Assembly: GCF_014859355.1 (NCBI RefSeq)
Contig: NZ_JACUUJ010000027.1
Location: forward strand, 1-36,474
Origin: Yoonia sp.
GTDB taxonomy: Bacteria > Pseudomonadota > Alphaproteobacteria > Rhodobacterales > Rhodobacteraceae
Reading direction: 5' to 3'
DNA length: 36,474 bases
The position numbers and the translations under genes were made by a program. Within the stretch, counting starts at the first letter, position 1, and every line of letters starts with the position of its first letter. The notes below the pieces were generated by a model. The model had not been told where the DNA came from. It searched no databases and saw nothing but the letters and a program-made list of their open reading frames with translations. Below, piece by piece: positions 26,413 through 34,650 of this stretch.

Positions 26413-27180
26413 ATGTCACGGCCCGTGATTGGAATCATCGGCGGCAGCCATCTTATCAATGATCAATATGTGGTGCTTGGCGCTGGGCAGATCAACGCGC
26501 AGGCGGTGTCCGAGGTTTCGGGTGGCCTGCCGATGATCGTGGCGACGGACCCGCGTATTGTCTCGGTCGAAGAATTGCTTGGTCTGTGCGATGGCTTTTT
26601 GTTTACCGGCGCACGCCCCAATGTCCATCCCGAAGAATATGGCGAAGATGCAACCGAAGCGCATGGCGATTTCGACCGTGACCGTGACCGCATTTCGTTG
26701 CCCCTGATCCGGGCCTGCATCGCGCGCGGGCAGCCAATCATGGGTATCTGCAGAGGGTTTCAAGAGGTGAATGTCGCGATGGGCGGCACGCTGCATCCTG
26801 AAATTCGCGATCTGCCCGGGCGTGATAACCACCGGATGCCCCCTGATGGCACGCTGGAAGAAAAATTCGCGCTGCGCCACGAAGTGCGCTTTGCCGAAGG
26901 GGGGCCGTTTGAGCGGTTACTGGGCGCGCGGTCGGTCATGACGAACACGCTGCACGGGCAGGGGATCAAGTCGGCGGGGTCACGTGTGGTGATCGACGGC
27001 TATGCCCCGGACGGCACGGCCGAGGCGATCTATATCGCCGATGCTCCGGGGTTTACCATGTCAGTGCAATGGCACCCGGAATGGCAAGCGCATGCTGACC
27101 CGGTTTCGCGCCCGTTGTTCGAAGCCTTTGGCGATGCGTGCCGCGCATGGGCTGCAGGCGGGTTGCGCAGGGCGGGCTAG
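26413..27180 (+). CDS. Class I glutamine amidotransferase, gamma-Glu-GABA hydrolase-like (C26)
   Basis: A 255-residue hydrolase of the PuuD-type peptidase C26 family. The nucleophile Cys113 is in PIMGICRGFQEVN, and the catalytic His221-x-Glu223 pair is in VQWHPEWQ. FTGARPNVHPEEYG (64-77) corresponds to the family's GG-DI-P-YG substrate region. PuuD cleaves gamma-glutamyl-GABA in putrescine breakdown; other members act on other gamma-glutamyl amides, and no polyamine genes are near. The second of two adjacent ATGs is chosen as start, because AAAGGA lies six bases upstream of it. A long in-frame upstream extension overlaps the palindrome and is not credible. Confidence 0.9.
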   Translation: MSRPVIGIIGGSHLINDQYVVLGAGQINAQAVSEVSGGLPMIVATDPRIVSVEELLGLCDGFLFTGARPNVHPEEYGEDATEAHGDFDRDRDRISLPLIRACIARGQPIMGICRGFQEVNVAMGGTLHPEIRDLPGRDNHRMPPDGTLEEKFALRHEVRFAEGGPFERLLGARSVMTNTLHGQGIKSAGSRVVIDGYAPDGTAEAIYIADAPGFTMSVQWHPEWQAHADPVSRPLFEAFGDACRAWAAGGLRRAG

Positions 27181-27251
27181 GCGCGCTGACAAAAATCAAT
27201 GTTGCGCCATCATCAAAAGGCTAGGGTTTGCCCACGAATGGGGGACCAGAC

Positions 27252-27782
27252 ATGAAAATACTGATTGCCTACGCCTCGACTGAGGGGCAAACGCGCAAAA
27301 TCGCGCAGTTTTGCGCCGATCATTTCCTGCAAGACGGTCACAGCGTCGAACTTTTGCCCGCGGCTGATGCCGATCACATTGTCTTTTCCCGTTTTGATGC
27401 GGTGCTGTTGGCAGGATCGGTCCACGGCGGAAAATATCAAAAGCCTCTGGTCAGATTGGCAAGGCAGCGGGCGGCGGCGCTCACGGTAATGAAATCCGCT
27501 TTTTTGTCGGTTTCCTTGGCGGCGGCTGGCACAGACAAGGATGACTGGGACAGCCTGAGCGACATTGTGGAACGCTTTGCGGCCAAGACAGGCTGGACGC
27601 CGAAATCTGTTATGCATGTGGCGGGGGCATTCCGGTTTTCCGAATACGATTTCTTTAAATCATGGGCGATGCGCTGGATCGCTGCGCAAAAGGATCAGGA
27701 TGTCGATCCCCATCAGGACAAGGAATACACCGACTGGGATGCCTTGCGACGCAGGCTCGATGACTGGCTGAAAACGGGCTGA
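27252..27782 (+). CDS. HemG-like flavodoxin (protoporphyrinogen oxidase candidate)
   Basis: A 176-residue flavodoxin-fold protein. The FMN phosphate loop is ASTEGQTRKIA near residues 8-18. The segment GSVHGGKYQKPL and the C-terminal FFKSWAMRWIAAQ...KEYTDWDAL match the long-chain insertion and tail of HemG, the menaquinone/quinone-linked protoporphyrinogen IX dehydrogenase of haem synthesis. Length fits HemG (about 180). A GGGGGA site precedes the ATG at 27252. Alphaproteobacteria more often use HemJ for this step (recalled), so this could be a second enzyme or a related flavodoxin. No other haem gene is adjacent. Confidence 0.8.
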   Translation: MKILIAYASTEGQTRKIAQFCADHFLQDGHSVELLPAADADHIVFSRFDAVLLAGSVHGGKYQKPLVRLARQRAAALTVMKSAFLSVSLAAAGTDKDDWDSLSDIVERFAAKTGWTPKSVMHVAGAFRFSEYDFFKSWAMRWIAAQKDQDVDPHQDKEYTDWDALRRRLDDWLKTG

Positions 27783-27842
27783 TGCGGACGCTTGCATCGT
27801 TGCGGTTTCTGCGTCATCCTTTGCAGAAAATGGCCGTGCAGT

Positions 27843-28529
27843 ATGAAACGATCCCGCATCAACGAAATAATGGCAGAAGCTGACGAGATGATCCGATCCT
27901 TCGGTTTTGTCCTGCCGCCCTTTGCCTATTGGACACCAGCGCGCTTCAAGGCGTGCGCGGCGCAGGCGCAGGCGCTTATCGACGCGCGCTGCGGCTGGGA
28001 TATCACGGATTACGGTGCGGGACGTTTTGATGACATGGGGCTTTTCCTGTTCACCCTGCGCAATGGCCGGCTGGCTGACCTGCAACGCGGCGGTGGCATG
28101 TGTTACGCGGAGAAGCTGTTGATTTCAAAGCAGGATCAACTGTCGCCGATGCACACGCATGTGATCAAGGCCGAGGATATCATCAACCGGGGCGGGGCCA
28201 TGCTGGTGGTCGAACTTTTCGGGTCTGACCCGGATGGCAATTTTGATGAAACGGCAGGGGGCACCGTGATGTGCGACGGGATCGCCCACCGCTTTGCCCC
28301 AGGTGAAAGGCTAGCATTGGCGCCGGGCGAAAGTGTGACGTTGATGCCCGGTGACTGGCATGCCTTTTGGGGTGAAGGTGGCGATGTCTTGATCGGCGAA
28401 GTGTCCACCGTGAACGACGATGAGACCGACAATATTTTTCGTGATCCTATCGGGCGCTTTGCGCAAATCGAGGAAGATGCCGCGCCAACGCATCTCTTGG
28501 TCAGCGATTATCCTAGTTGGTTGGTCTGA
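27843..28529 (+). CDS. D-lyxose isomerase-like cupin protein
   Basis: A 228-residue cupin of the D-lyxose/D-mannose isomerase family, which interconverts D-lyxose and D-xylulose or D-mannose and D-fructose with a divalent metal. The metal-binding set is visible: His-x-His in PMHTHVIKAEDI with a following Glu, and a later histidine in MPGDWHAFWGE. The N-terminal helices (NEIMAEADEMIRSFGF) and PPFAYWTPARF are typical. The ATG at 27843 has no strong ribosome site; a second in-frame ATG nine codons on is possible. No sugar transporter or kinase is adjacent, so the physiological sugar is unclear. A terminator starts at its stop. Confidence 0.88.
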   Translation: MKRSRINEIMAEADEMIRSFGFVLPPFAYWTPARFKACAAQAQALIDARCGWDITDYGAGRFDDMGLFLFTLRNGRLADLQRGGGMCYAEKLLISKQDQLSPMHTHVIKAEDIINRGGAMLVVELFGSDPDGNFDETAGGTVMCDGIAHRFAPGERLALAPGESVTLMPGDWHAFWGEGGDVLIGEVSTVNDDETDNIFRDPIGRFAQIEEDAAPTHLLVSDYPSWLV

Positions 28530-28561
28530 GGGTCAGGAATTTTAGCGAAAATTCTTGACCC
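28530..28561. terminator. Bidirectional terminator hairpin
   Basis: A 14-bp stem with one mismatch (28530-28543 with 28548-28561) encloses an AGCG loop. The GGGTCA base is topped by an A/T run. It lies directly after the isomerase stop and 13 bases from the stop of the convergent iorB-type gene, so it can serve both. Confidence 0.75.
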
Positions 28562-28573
28562 TCTTTCCCCGTG

Positions 28574-30808
28574 TCAAAGGATCAGGTCAAAGGTCTTGAT
28601 CAGCGGTAATTCGCGTGCGCGGGTGCCTGTCAGATCAAACAGCGCATTACCCAAGGCCGGCATGGACGGCGGTGTGCCTGGTTCGCCCACGCCGCCCATA
28701 TGCGGGCTGGTTTCCAGAATTTGCACCGCAAATTCTGGCACGTTGTGCATCCGCAGCGCGTCGTAATCGTAGAAATTGCCCTGTTCGGCGGCACCATCGG
28801 CAAAGGTAATTTCGCCCTGCATAGCAGCAGAAAGCCCGTATATCGCGCCTGAAACCATCTGCGCCTTGATGATGCTGGGGTCGAGTGCGGTGCCCACGTC
28901 GCAGGCGATCCAGCATGTGTTGATGCGAATGCCATTGCCTGTGTCTTCGACCTCGACCACCTCGGCGACAGGCGTGCCGAACGAATAGGTAAAGGCCACA
29001 CCGCGCCCGATGTTGTCAGGCGTTGTGCCTGTCCAGCCGGACATGTCGCCCACCGCTGAAATCACGCCTGCTGATGGCGCGTGTTCGCGGCGCGCAAGGT
29101 CCAGCCGGAATTGCAGCGGATCTGCGCCCGCAGCATGTGCCATTTCATCAATGAAGGTGTCAAAAAAGAAACCGTTGAATGAATTACCTACAGACCGCCA
29201 GAACCCCAATGGCACGCTCAGATCGGTCAGATGCCCCGTCAGGCGGAAATTGGGGATGGCATAGGGCTGGTCAGCGGCCCCTTCCACATGGCCCCGGTCC
29301 GGCCCCGGCGGGATTTGCCCGACCAGCCTCATGGATGAAATATGCGTGACCGAGGGGGCCGCGATCTTGCCATCCAGCAGTTGCGCTGTGCCATCCGCGA
29401 CGACGCCACGGAATTGTGCGACAGCGGCCGGGCGATAGAAATCGTGGCGCATGTCTTCTTCCCTGCTCCAGGTCATGCGAATGGGCCTTCCGGGCATCGC
29501 AGCGGCGATGCGTGCGGCATGGCCTGAAAAATCGTATTCGCCGCGCCGGCCAAAGCCGCCGCCCAGAAACGTCGTATGCACGGTTACTTGTTCGGGTGTG
29601 AGCCCAACGGCTGCGGCGCACTTGTCGCGCACGATGATCGGGGCCTGATTGCCCGACCAGACCGTCAGCGCGTCACCGGTGAACAGGGCGGTGGCGTTCA
29701 TCGGTTCCATCGTCGCATGGGCAAGAAATGGCACGATGTATTCCGCCGTGATTTCCGTGCCCGCAATGCTGGCCGTCACATTACCGTCGTTGCGGGTGGT
29801 GCTGTCAGGCGCATTGTTCAAGGAGGCCTTGATCGCCGCCAGCATTCCGGCGGTGTCAGCGGGATAGGTCGCAGGTTCCCATTCAATTTCCACAGCATTC
29901 GCCGCTTGGATCGCCAGCCATGTGTTGTTAGCCACGACGCCGATCCCATCGCCCAGATCAATAATGGCTTCGACCCCCGGCATGGCACGCGCGGCGCTGT
30001 CATCATAGGATATCATGCCGCTACGGCGCGGGTTCATCCGCACGGTGGCGAATTTCAGCCCCTCCAGTTTCGTATCGGCCGCGAATTGCGCGGTGCCGGT
30101 CACTTTGGCGACCATATCGGTGCGGGGCATGGATTTGCCCAGATACTTCCAGCTTGATTTCGGTCGCAGCGGCACATCGGGTGGGGTGATGTCGCGCACG
30201 GCCTTGGCCAATGCGGTATAGGCCAGCGTGGTGCCATCTGGGGCGATGACGGCGCTGTCTTCGGTCCGCAATGTGCTGGCGTCCACGCCCAGCTGCGCGG
30301 CCGCCGCCAGTTTCAGCGCCTCGCGCGCCGACGCGCCCGCATGGCGCATCCGGTCATAGGCGTCTTTGGTTGATGTCGATCCGCCGGTCACTTGCAGGTT
30401 TAGCAGTTTGCCGACCATGCCTACATTCTTGCGCAGATTATGCTGGAAATCGCTGTCGGCATAGTGTCTGAACGGCAGCGCCAGTCCTAACAGCGCCTGA
30501 TTGTAATAGGCCTGCGCGGGCGGGCCATGCAGCACGGTGATGTCGTCCCATGCGGCATCCAGTTCTTCGGCCACAAGTGCGGCCAGCGTGGTATGCACGC
30601 CTTGGCCCATTTCGGCGCGGGGGGCGATGATGGTGATACCGTCCTGATTGATCAGGATATAGGGGTTCAGCGTGGCCTCGTCTTCACCGGCAATTAGCGG
30701 GTTTGGGGCGTCTTTGCGTACTTGATAAACACCAAAGGCAACGCCACCTGCGATGGCGGCGGTCCCGATCAGGAAGGTGCGGCGGGCGATTTTTCCGATG
30801 CTGGCCAT
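28574..30808 (-). CDS. Molybdopterin-binding subunit of a xanthine dehydrogenase-family hydroxylase (IorB type)
   Basis: A 744-residue large subunit of the isoquinoline 1-oxidoreductase/aldehyde dehydrogenase branch of molybdenum hydroxylases. The N terminus has a Tat motif (ARRTFLIG, residues 8-15) followed by a hydrophobic stretch, so the folded enzyme is probably exported to the periplasm or anchored at the membrane. Cofactor motifs include TFLGGGFGRRGEYDF and the C-terminal GVGEPGTPP, whose glutamate is the catalytic base of the family. No CxxCH haem motif is present. GGAGG precedes the start. The small Fe-S subunit gene ends three bases upstream. Substrate is unknown. Confidence 0.93.
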   Translation of the reverse strand: MASIGKIARRTFLIGTAAIAGGVAFGVYQVRKDAPNPLIAGEDEATLNPYILINQDGITIIAPRAEMGQGVHTTLAALVAEELDAAWDDITVLHGPPAQAYYNQALLGLALPFRHYADSDFQHNLRKNVGMVGKLLNLQVTGGSTSTKDAYDRMRHAGASAREALKLAAAAQLGVDASTLRTEDSAVIAPDGTTLAYTALAKAVRDITPPDVPLRPKSSWKYLGKSMPRTDMVAKVTGTAQFAADTKLEGLKFATVRMNPRRSGMISYDDSAARAMPGVEAIIDLGDGIGVVANNTWLAIQAANAVEIEWEPATYPADTAGMLAAIKASLNNAPDSTTRNDGNVTASIAGTEITAEYIVPFLAHATMEPMNATALFTGDALTVWSGNQAPIIVRDKCAAAVGLTPEQVTVHTTFLGGGFGRRGEYDFSGHAARIAAAMPGRPIRMTWSREEDMRHDFYRPAAVAQFRGVVADGTAQLLDGKIAAPSVTHISSMRLVGQIPPGPDRGHVEGAADQPYAIPNFRLTGHLTDLSVPLGFWRSVGNSFNGFFFDTFIDEMAHAAGADPLQFRLDLARREHAPSAGVISAVGDMSGWTGTTPDNIGRGVAFTYSFGTPVAEVVEVEDTGNGIRINTCWIACDVGTALDPSIIKAQMVSGAIYGLSAAMQGEITFADGAAEQGNFYDYDALRMHNVPEFAVQILETSPHMGGVGEPGTPPSMPALGNALFDLTGTRARELPLIKTFDLIL

Positions 30809-30811
30809 GCT

Positions 30812-31276
30812 TCAAGCCTCCTGAATGCGCTGGGCGGCGTCTTTGATCGCTGCGCGGATACGCGGATAGGTGCCGCAGCGGCACAGGTTGCCCTGCATTG
30901 CATCGTCAATGTCCTGATCCGTGGGGGCGGGGGTTTGCGCCAAAAGGGCGGCGGCATTCATGATCTGGCCCGACTGGCAGTAACCACATTGCGCAACCTG
31001 ATGATCAACCCACGCCTGCTGGATCACCGCCATATTGTCAGGCGTGCCGAGGCCTTCGATCGTTGTGACCGCGCCCCAGACATCGGCAAGGGCAACCTGA
31101 CAGGACCGCACCGCCTCGCCATCGATATGTACCGTGCAGGCACCGCAAGCAGCGACGCCGCAGCCAAATTTTGTGCCGGTGAGCCCGATTTCATCGCGCA
31201 AGACCCACAAGAGTGGCACGTCGCTGGGTAGATCGACCAGGTGGGCGATTCCGTTGATTGTTAATGCGGTGGGCAT
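30812..31276 (-). CDS. [2Fe-2S] subunit of molybdenum hydroxylase (IorA type)
   Basis: A 154-residue ferredoxin-like subunit that passes electrons from the molybdenum centre. The first cluster is ligated by Cys39, Cys44, Cys47 and Cys59 (CGVAACGAC and later SC). The second, in the helical domain, is ligated by Cys97, Cys100, Cys132 and Cys134 (CGYC and CRC). AAGGGG lies upstream of the ATG at 31276. It has no Tat signal, as usual for this subunit, which would ride out with its partner. It is transcribed with the large subunit three bases downstream. No FAD subunit is encoded, as expected for the Ior branch. Confidence 0.94.
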   Translation of the reverse strand: MPTALTINGIAHLVDLPSDVPLLWVLRDEIGLTGTKFGCGVAACGACTVHIDGEAVRSCQVALADVWGAVTTIEGLGTPDNMAVIQQAWVDHQVAQCGYCQSGQIMNAAALLAQTPAPTDQDIDDAMQGNLCRCGTYPRIRAAIKDAAQRIQEA

Positions 31277-31617
31277 CGTTGACCCCTTATGAATTGAACT
31301 GTTCAGTTCAGTTTTAGAGTGACGCTGTCGAAAGACAAGGGATTTTTCGCTGTTACGACCCCGGTTTTTCAAGGAAAACCAGGAGCCTTTGGCGCGGATT
31401 TTCATGCGCGCAAGAAGCGGTCCGAGATCATTTCTGAGGCGGTGCTGACAGCAGCAGATAATGACGTGCAAGTGGCTTGGCGCAATGCATCGGGGGTGGT
31501 TTTTGTTTGGTGTGCCTTTTCGTACGTGCCTTCGGTCCGGCCTGCATTGCCAAGGCGACGACGTATCAAAGGGTGCAGGTTCTTGACACCGGCGCATGTG
31601 CGCGCCAACCCTGCCAC
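31277..31617. promoter_or_regulatory. Divergent control region between iorA-type gene and trkH
   Basis: This 341-base interval has no convincing gene. A palindrome GAACTG-TT-CAGTTC (31296-31309), with a further overlapping CAGTT copy to its right, lies 19 bases upstream of the iorA-type start. It resembles a TetR-family operator in size. A 101-codon plus-strand frame (GTG at 31319) has no ribosome site and no family I recognise. TTGACA occurs at 31583-31588, before trkH, without a good -10. Confidence 0.5.
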
Positions 31618-33066
31618 ATGTTAGATTTTCGCCCAGTGGGATATGTGATCGGTTTGATTGTGGCGACCTTTGGGTTGACCATGCTGGGCCCGCTGTTTGC
31701 AGACGTGCTGGCAGGAAACGATCATTGGTTCATTTTTTTTGAAGCGGGCGTCATCACGACATTGACAGGGGGGCTGGTGGCGCTGGCCTGTGCGAACGGG
31801 GTCAGCGCAGGGTTGTCACTGCGCCAAACCTTCTTGCTGACATCTCTGGTATGGCTGATTCTGCCTGTCTTTGCCGCGCTGCCCTTCATGCTGGGTGCGT
31901 CGCAGTCCAGTTTTACCAACGCGTTTTTCGAATCGATGTCGGCGCTGACGACCACCGGCTCCACGACCTTTGAAAACCTGGATCAGTTGCCCGAAGGTGT
32001 CCGCCTGTGGCGGGGGGTCCTGCAATGGCTGGGCGGGGTCGGCATTATTGTTGTTGCCATGGTGTTCCTGCCGGAATTGCGCGTCGGCGGAATGCAGATT
32101 TTTCGGGCCGAGGCGTTTGACACCATGGGGAAAATCCTGCCGCGCGCGGGGCAGATTGCCAGCAGTATCTCGGTGATTTATGTGGCAATGACCGTCGCTT
32201 GCGGGCTGGCATACAGTGCCACGGGCATGTTGCCGTTTGATGCTTTGGTGCATGCTTTGACGACGGTCTCGACCGGGGGCATGGCCAATTACGATATTTC
32301 GTTTCAGGCATTTGGCGCAGGCGCGCATTATGTCGCAGTCATTTTCATGGTGCTCGCGGCCTTGCCTTTTGTCCGTTACGTGCAACTGCTCGCGGGGACG
32401 GCGCAGCCGCTGTGGCGCGACACGCAGGTGCATGGGTTTTTCATTGCCATCGGCGCTTGTGTGCTGCTGATCACAGCATGGCTTTGGGGCCGCGAAGGTG
32501 TGATGACCGAAGTGGCCTTTCGCGAGGCCTTGTTCAATGTCACGTCGATCATATCGGGGACTGGCTATGCCAGCGCCGATTACATGACATGGGGCACGTT
32601 TCCCGTTGTGATGTTTTTCTTTATCGGGCTGATCGGCGGCTGCGCAGGCTCAACCGCCTGTTCTGTCAAGATCTTTCGCTATCAGTTGTTGTTTGCATCC
32701 ATCAAAAGCCAGCTGCGCCAGATTCATTCGCCGCATGGCGTTTTTGCCCCGCGCTACCAGGGGCGCCCCATCGGCGACGACGTGCTGAATTCGGTCATGG
32801 CATTTTTCGTGGCCTTTGTGCTTTTGCTGGGGGGCACGGCTGTTTTACTGGGGTTGACCGGGCTTGATTTCATCACCTCCATTTCGGGGGCGGCGACGGC
32901 GATTGGCAATATTGGTCCGGGATTGGGCCCAGAAATCGGACCTGCGGGAAATTTTGTCAACATCAACGACACAGCCAAATGGATCCTGACCATGGCCATG
33001 TTTCTAGGTCGGCTTGAGATCATGGTGGTGCTGACGATTTTATCGATCAAATTCTGGCGTGTGTGA
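31618..33066 (+). CDS. trkH: TrkH-type potassium uptake protein
   Basis: A 482-residue integral membrane subunit of the Trk potassium uptake system, with about ten to twelve helices arranged as four M1-P-M2 repeats. The selectivity-filter loops are TTTGST (111-116), TVSTGG (216-221), ISGTGY (312-317) and IGNIGP (429-434), each keeping the key glycine. Length equals that of E. coli TrkH. The ATG at 31618 gives the standard N terminus but lacks a recognisable ribosome site; the frame stays open upstream, so a longer start is possible. trkA, for the NAD-binding gating subunit, is not in the window. Confidence 0.95.
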   Translation: MLDFRPVGYVIGLIVATFGLTMLGPLFADVLAGNDHWFIFFEAGVITTLTGGLVALACANGVSAGLSLRQTFLLTSLVWLILPVFAALPFMLGASQSSFTNAFFESMSALTTTGSTTFENLDQLPEGVRLWRGVLQWLGGVGIIVVAMVFLPELRVGGMQIFRAEAFDTMGKILPRAGQIASSISVIYVAMTVACGLAYSATGMLPFDALVHALTTVSTGGMANYDISFQAFGAGAHYVAVIFMVLAALPFVRYVQLLAGTAQPLWRDTQVHGFFIAIGACVLLITAWLWGREGVMTEVAFREALFNVTSIISGTGYASADYMTWGTFPVVMFFFIGLIGGCAGSTACSVKIFRYQLLFASIKSQLRQIHSPHGVFAPRYQGRPIGDDVLNSVMAFFVAFVLLLGGTAVLLGLTGLDFITSISGAATAIGNIGPGLGPEIGPAGNFVNINDTAKWILTMAMFLGRLEIMVVLTILSIKFWRV

Positions 33067-33205
33067 GTCGCAATCTGTTGCTCCGTGCCGCCCATGGCAC
33101 GCACGATTGTTTCCAAATATGCGGCCGGTGCTGCCAAGAATGTTGCGCGATTGACCCTTGCCGCGCCGCGCCCTATTGAACCGTTTAAAGCAGACGAGGG
33201 TAAAG

Positions 33206-34126
33206 ATGGCCGAAAAACCACGCAGTTTTCAAGAAATCATTCTGCGGTTGCAAAACTACTGGGCGGCGAAGGGCTGTGCCATTCTGCAACCCTATGACAT
33301 GGAAGTGGGGGCAGGCACCTTTCACCCCGCCACGACCCTGCGCGCGCTGGGCAGCAAGCCATGGGCGGCCGCCTATGTGCAGCCGTCGCGCCGCCCGACC
33401 GACGGGCGCTATGGCGAAAACCCCAATCGTTTGCAGCATTATTATCAGTATCAGGTGCTGATCAAACCCAGCCCGCCGGATCTGCAAGATCTTTACCTCG
33501 GTTCGCTTTCCGCTATCGGGATCGACGCCACCCTGCACGACATCCGCTTTGTCGAAGACGACTGGGAAAGCCCGACGCTGGGCGCCTGGGGGCTGGGCTG
33601 GGAGGTGTGGTGCGACGGCATGGAGGTGTCGCAATTCACCTATTTCCAGCAAGTCGGCGGGCATGATTGCAAACCTGTGGCGGGTGAATTGACATACGGG
33701 CTGGAACGGCTGGCGATGTATGTGCTGGGCGTCGATCATGTGATGGATATGCCGTTCAATGACCCGGACGCACCAATTGCCTTGAAATATGGCGATGTGT
33801 TCCGCCAGACCGAACAGGAATATTCCCGCTGGAATTTCGACGTGGCCGACACTGATAAGTTGCTGCAACACTTCAAAGACGCAGAGGCCGAATGCCAGCG
33901 CATACTTGACGCCCCGCACGACGACCCCAAAACCGGCAAGCGCATCATCATGGCGCATCCCGCTTATGATCAATGCATCAAGGCCAGCCATCTATTCAAC
34001 CTGCTGGACGCGCGGGGTGTGATTTCGGTCACCGAACGGCAGGCCTATATCGGGCGGGTGCGCGCACTGGCCAAGGCCTGTGCCGATGCATTCGTGCAGA
34101 CAGATGCGGCGGGGGCCATTGCGTGA
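33206..34126 (+). CDS. glyQ: Glycyl-tRNA synthetase alpha subunit
   Basis: A 306-residue catalytic subunit of the bacterial alpha2-beta2 glycyl-tRNA synthetase, which charges tRNA-Gly. The class II signature region is complete: [18 protein letters not shown] at the start, [30 protein letters not shown], and later [18 protein letters not shown] lies seven bases upstream of the ATG at 33206. Its TGA stop overlaps the ATG of the next gene by one base, indicating translational coupling with the small protein and then glyS. Confidence 0.98.
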   Translation: MAEKPRSFQEIILRLQNYWAAKGCAILQPYDMEVGAGTFHPATTLRALGSKPWAAAYVQPSRRPTDGRYGENPNRLQHYYQYQVLIKPSPPDLQDLYLGSLSAIGIDATLHDIRFVEDDWESPTLGAWGLGWEVWCDGMEVSQFTYFQQVGGHDCKPVAGELTYGLERLAMYVLGVDHVMDMPFNDPDAPIALKYGDVFRQTEQEYSRWNFDVADTDKLLQHFKDAEAECQRILDAPHDDPKTGKRIIMAHPAYDQCIKASHLFNLLDARGVISVTERQAYIGRVRALAKACADAFVQTDAAGAIA

Positions 34127-34650
34127 TGGGGCGGGTCGCAATCATCGTCATTGTGGTGATGGCTCTGATCGCGGGGGGCGCGCTGTATTATTTGCAGGTC
34201 TATGCCTATTATGACACGGTGCCGCCAACACCGGCCGAGGTGCAGCTGACATCGGTCGCAACCGGCCTGCCAGAACCTATCCCATTTGATGATTTCACCG
34301 GGATCGATTCCGACAGCAGCCCGATCCGCTATCGCGCCTGTTTCACCACGCCGCTGTCGCTGGAGACGTTGACTGCAACCTTTGTGCTGGCTGACAATGC
34401 CGAACCTCTCACAGGACCCGGCTGGTTTGGCTGTTTCGATGCCGGACAGATCGGCGGCGAACTTGCCGCTGGTGATGCGATTGCCTTTATGGGCACAGAA
34501 AACATCCGTTATGGGATCGACCGTGTTGTTGCGGTCTATCCTGATGGCCGCGGCTTTGTCTGGCATCAGATCAATCCCTGTGGTGCGGTTGTTTTTGATG
34601 GCAACCCAGCCCCTGAAAATTGCCCTCCCGTTCCCGAAAGCTTGAGATAA
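34126..34650 (+). CDS. DUF6446-like membrane-anchored protein in the gly operon
   Basis: A 174-residue protein with one N-terminal hydrophobic helix (residues 4-25, [20 protein letters not shown]) and a soluble domain of about 145 residues, expected in the periplasm. The domain has four cysteines (in RACFTT, FGCFDA, NPCGAV and ENCPPV), which could form two disulfides. It begins at TGATG and ends at TAATG, overlapping glyQ and glyS by one base each. I believe it belongs to DUF6446, a Rhodobacterales family found at this place (recalled, unverified). Its function is unknown, and a link to glycine charging is not evident. Confidence 0.85.
   Translation: MGRVAIIVIVVMALIAGGALYYLQVYAYYDTVPPTPAEVQLTSVATGLPEPIPFDDFTGIDSDSSPIRYRACFTTPLSLETLTATFVLADNAEPLTGPGWFGCFDAGQIGGELAAGDAIAFMGTENIRYGIDRVVAVYPDGRGFVWHQINPCGAVVFDGNPAPENCPPVPESLR

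Noticed and set aside
31319-31621. A 101-codon plus-strand frame that might be a regulator fragment ([18 protein letters not shown] recalls a TetR start)
   Set aside because: The similarity is a few residues only. The helix-turn-helix does not continue, and there is no ribosome site.
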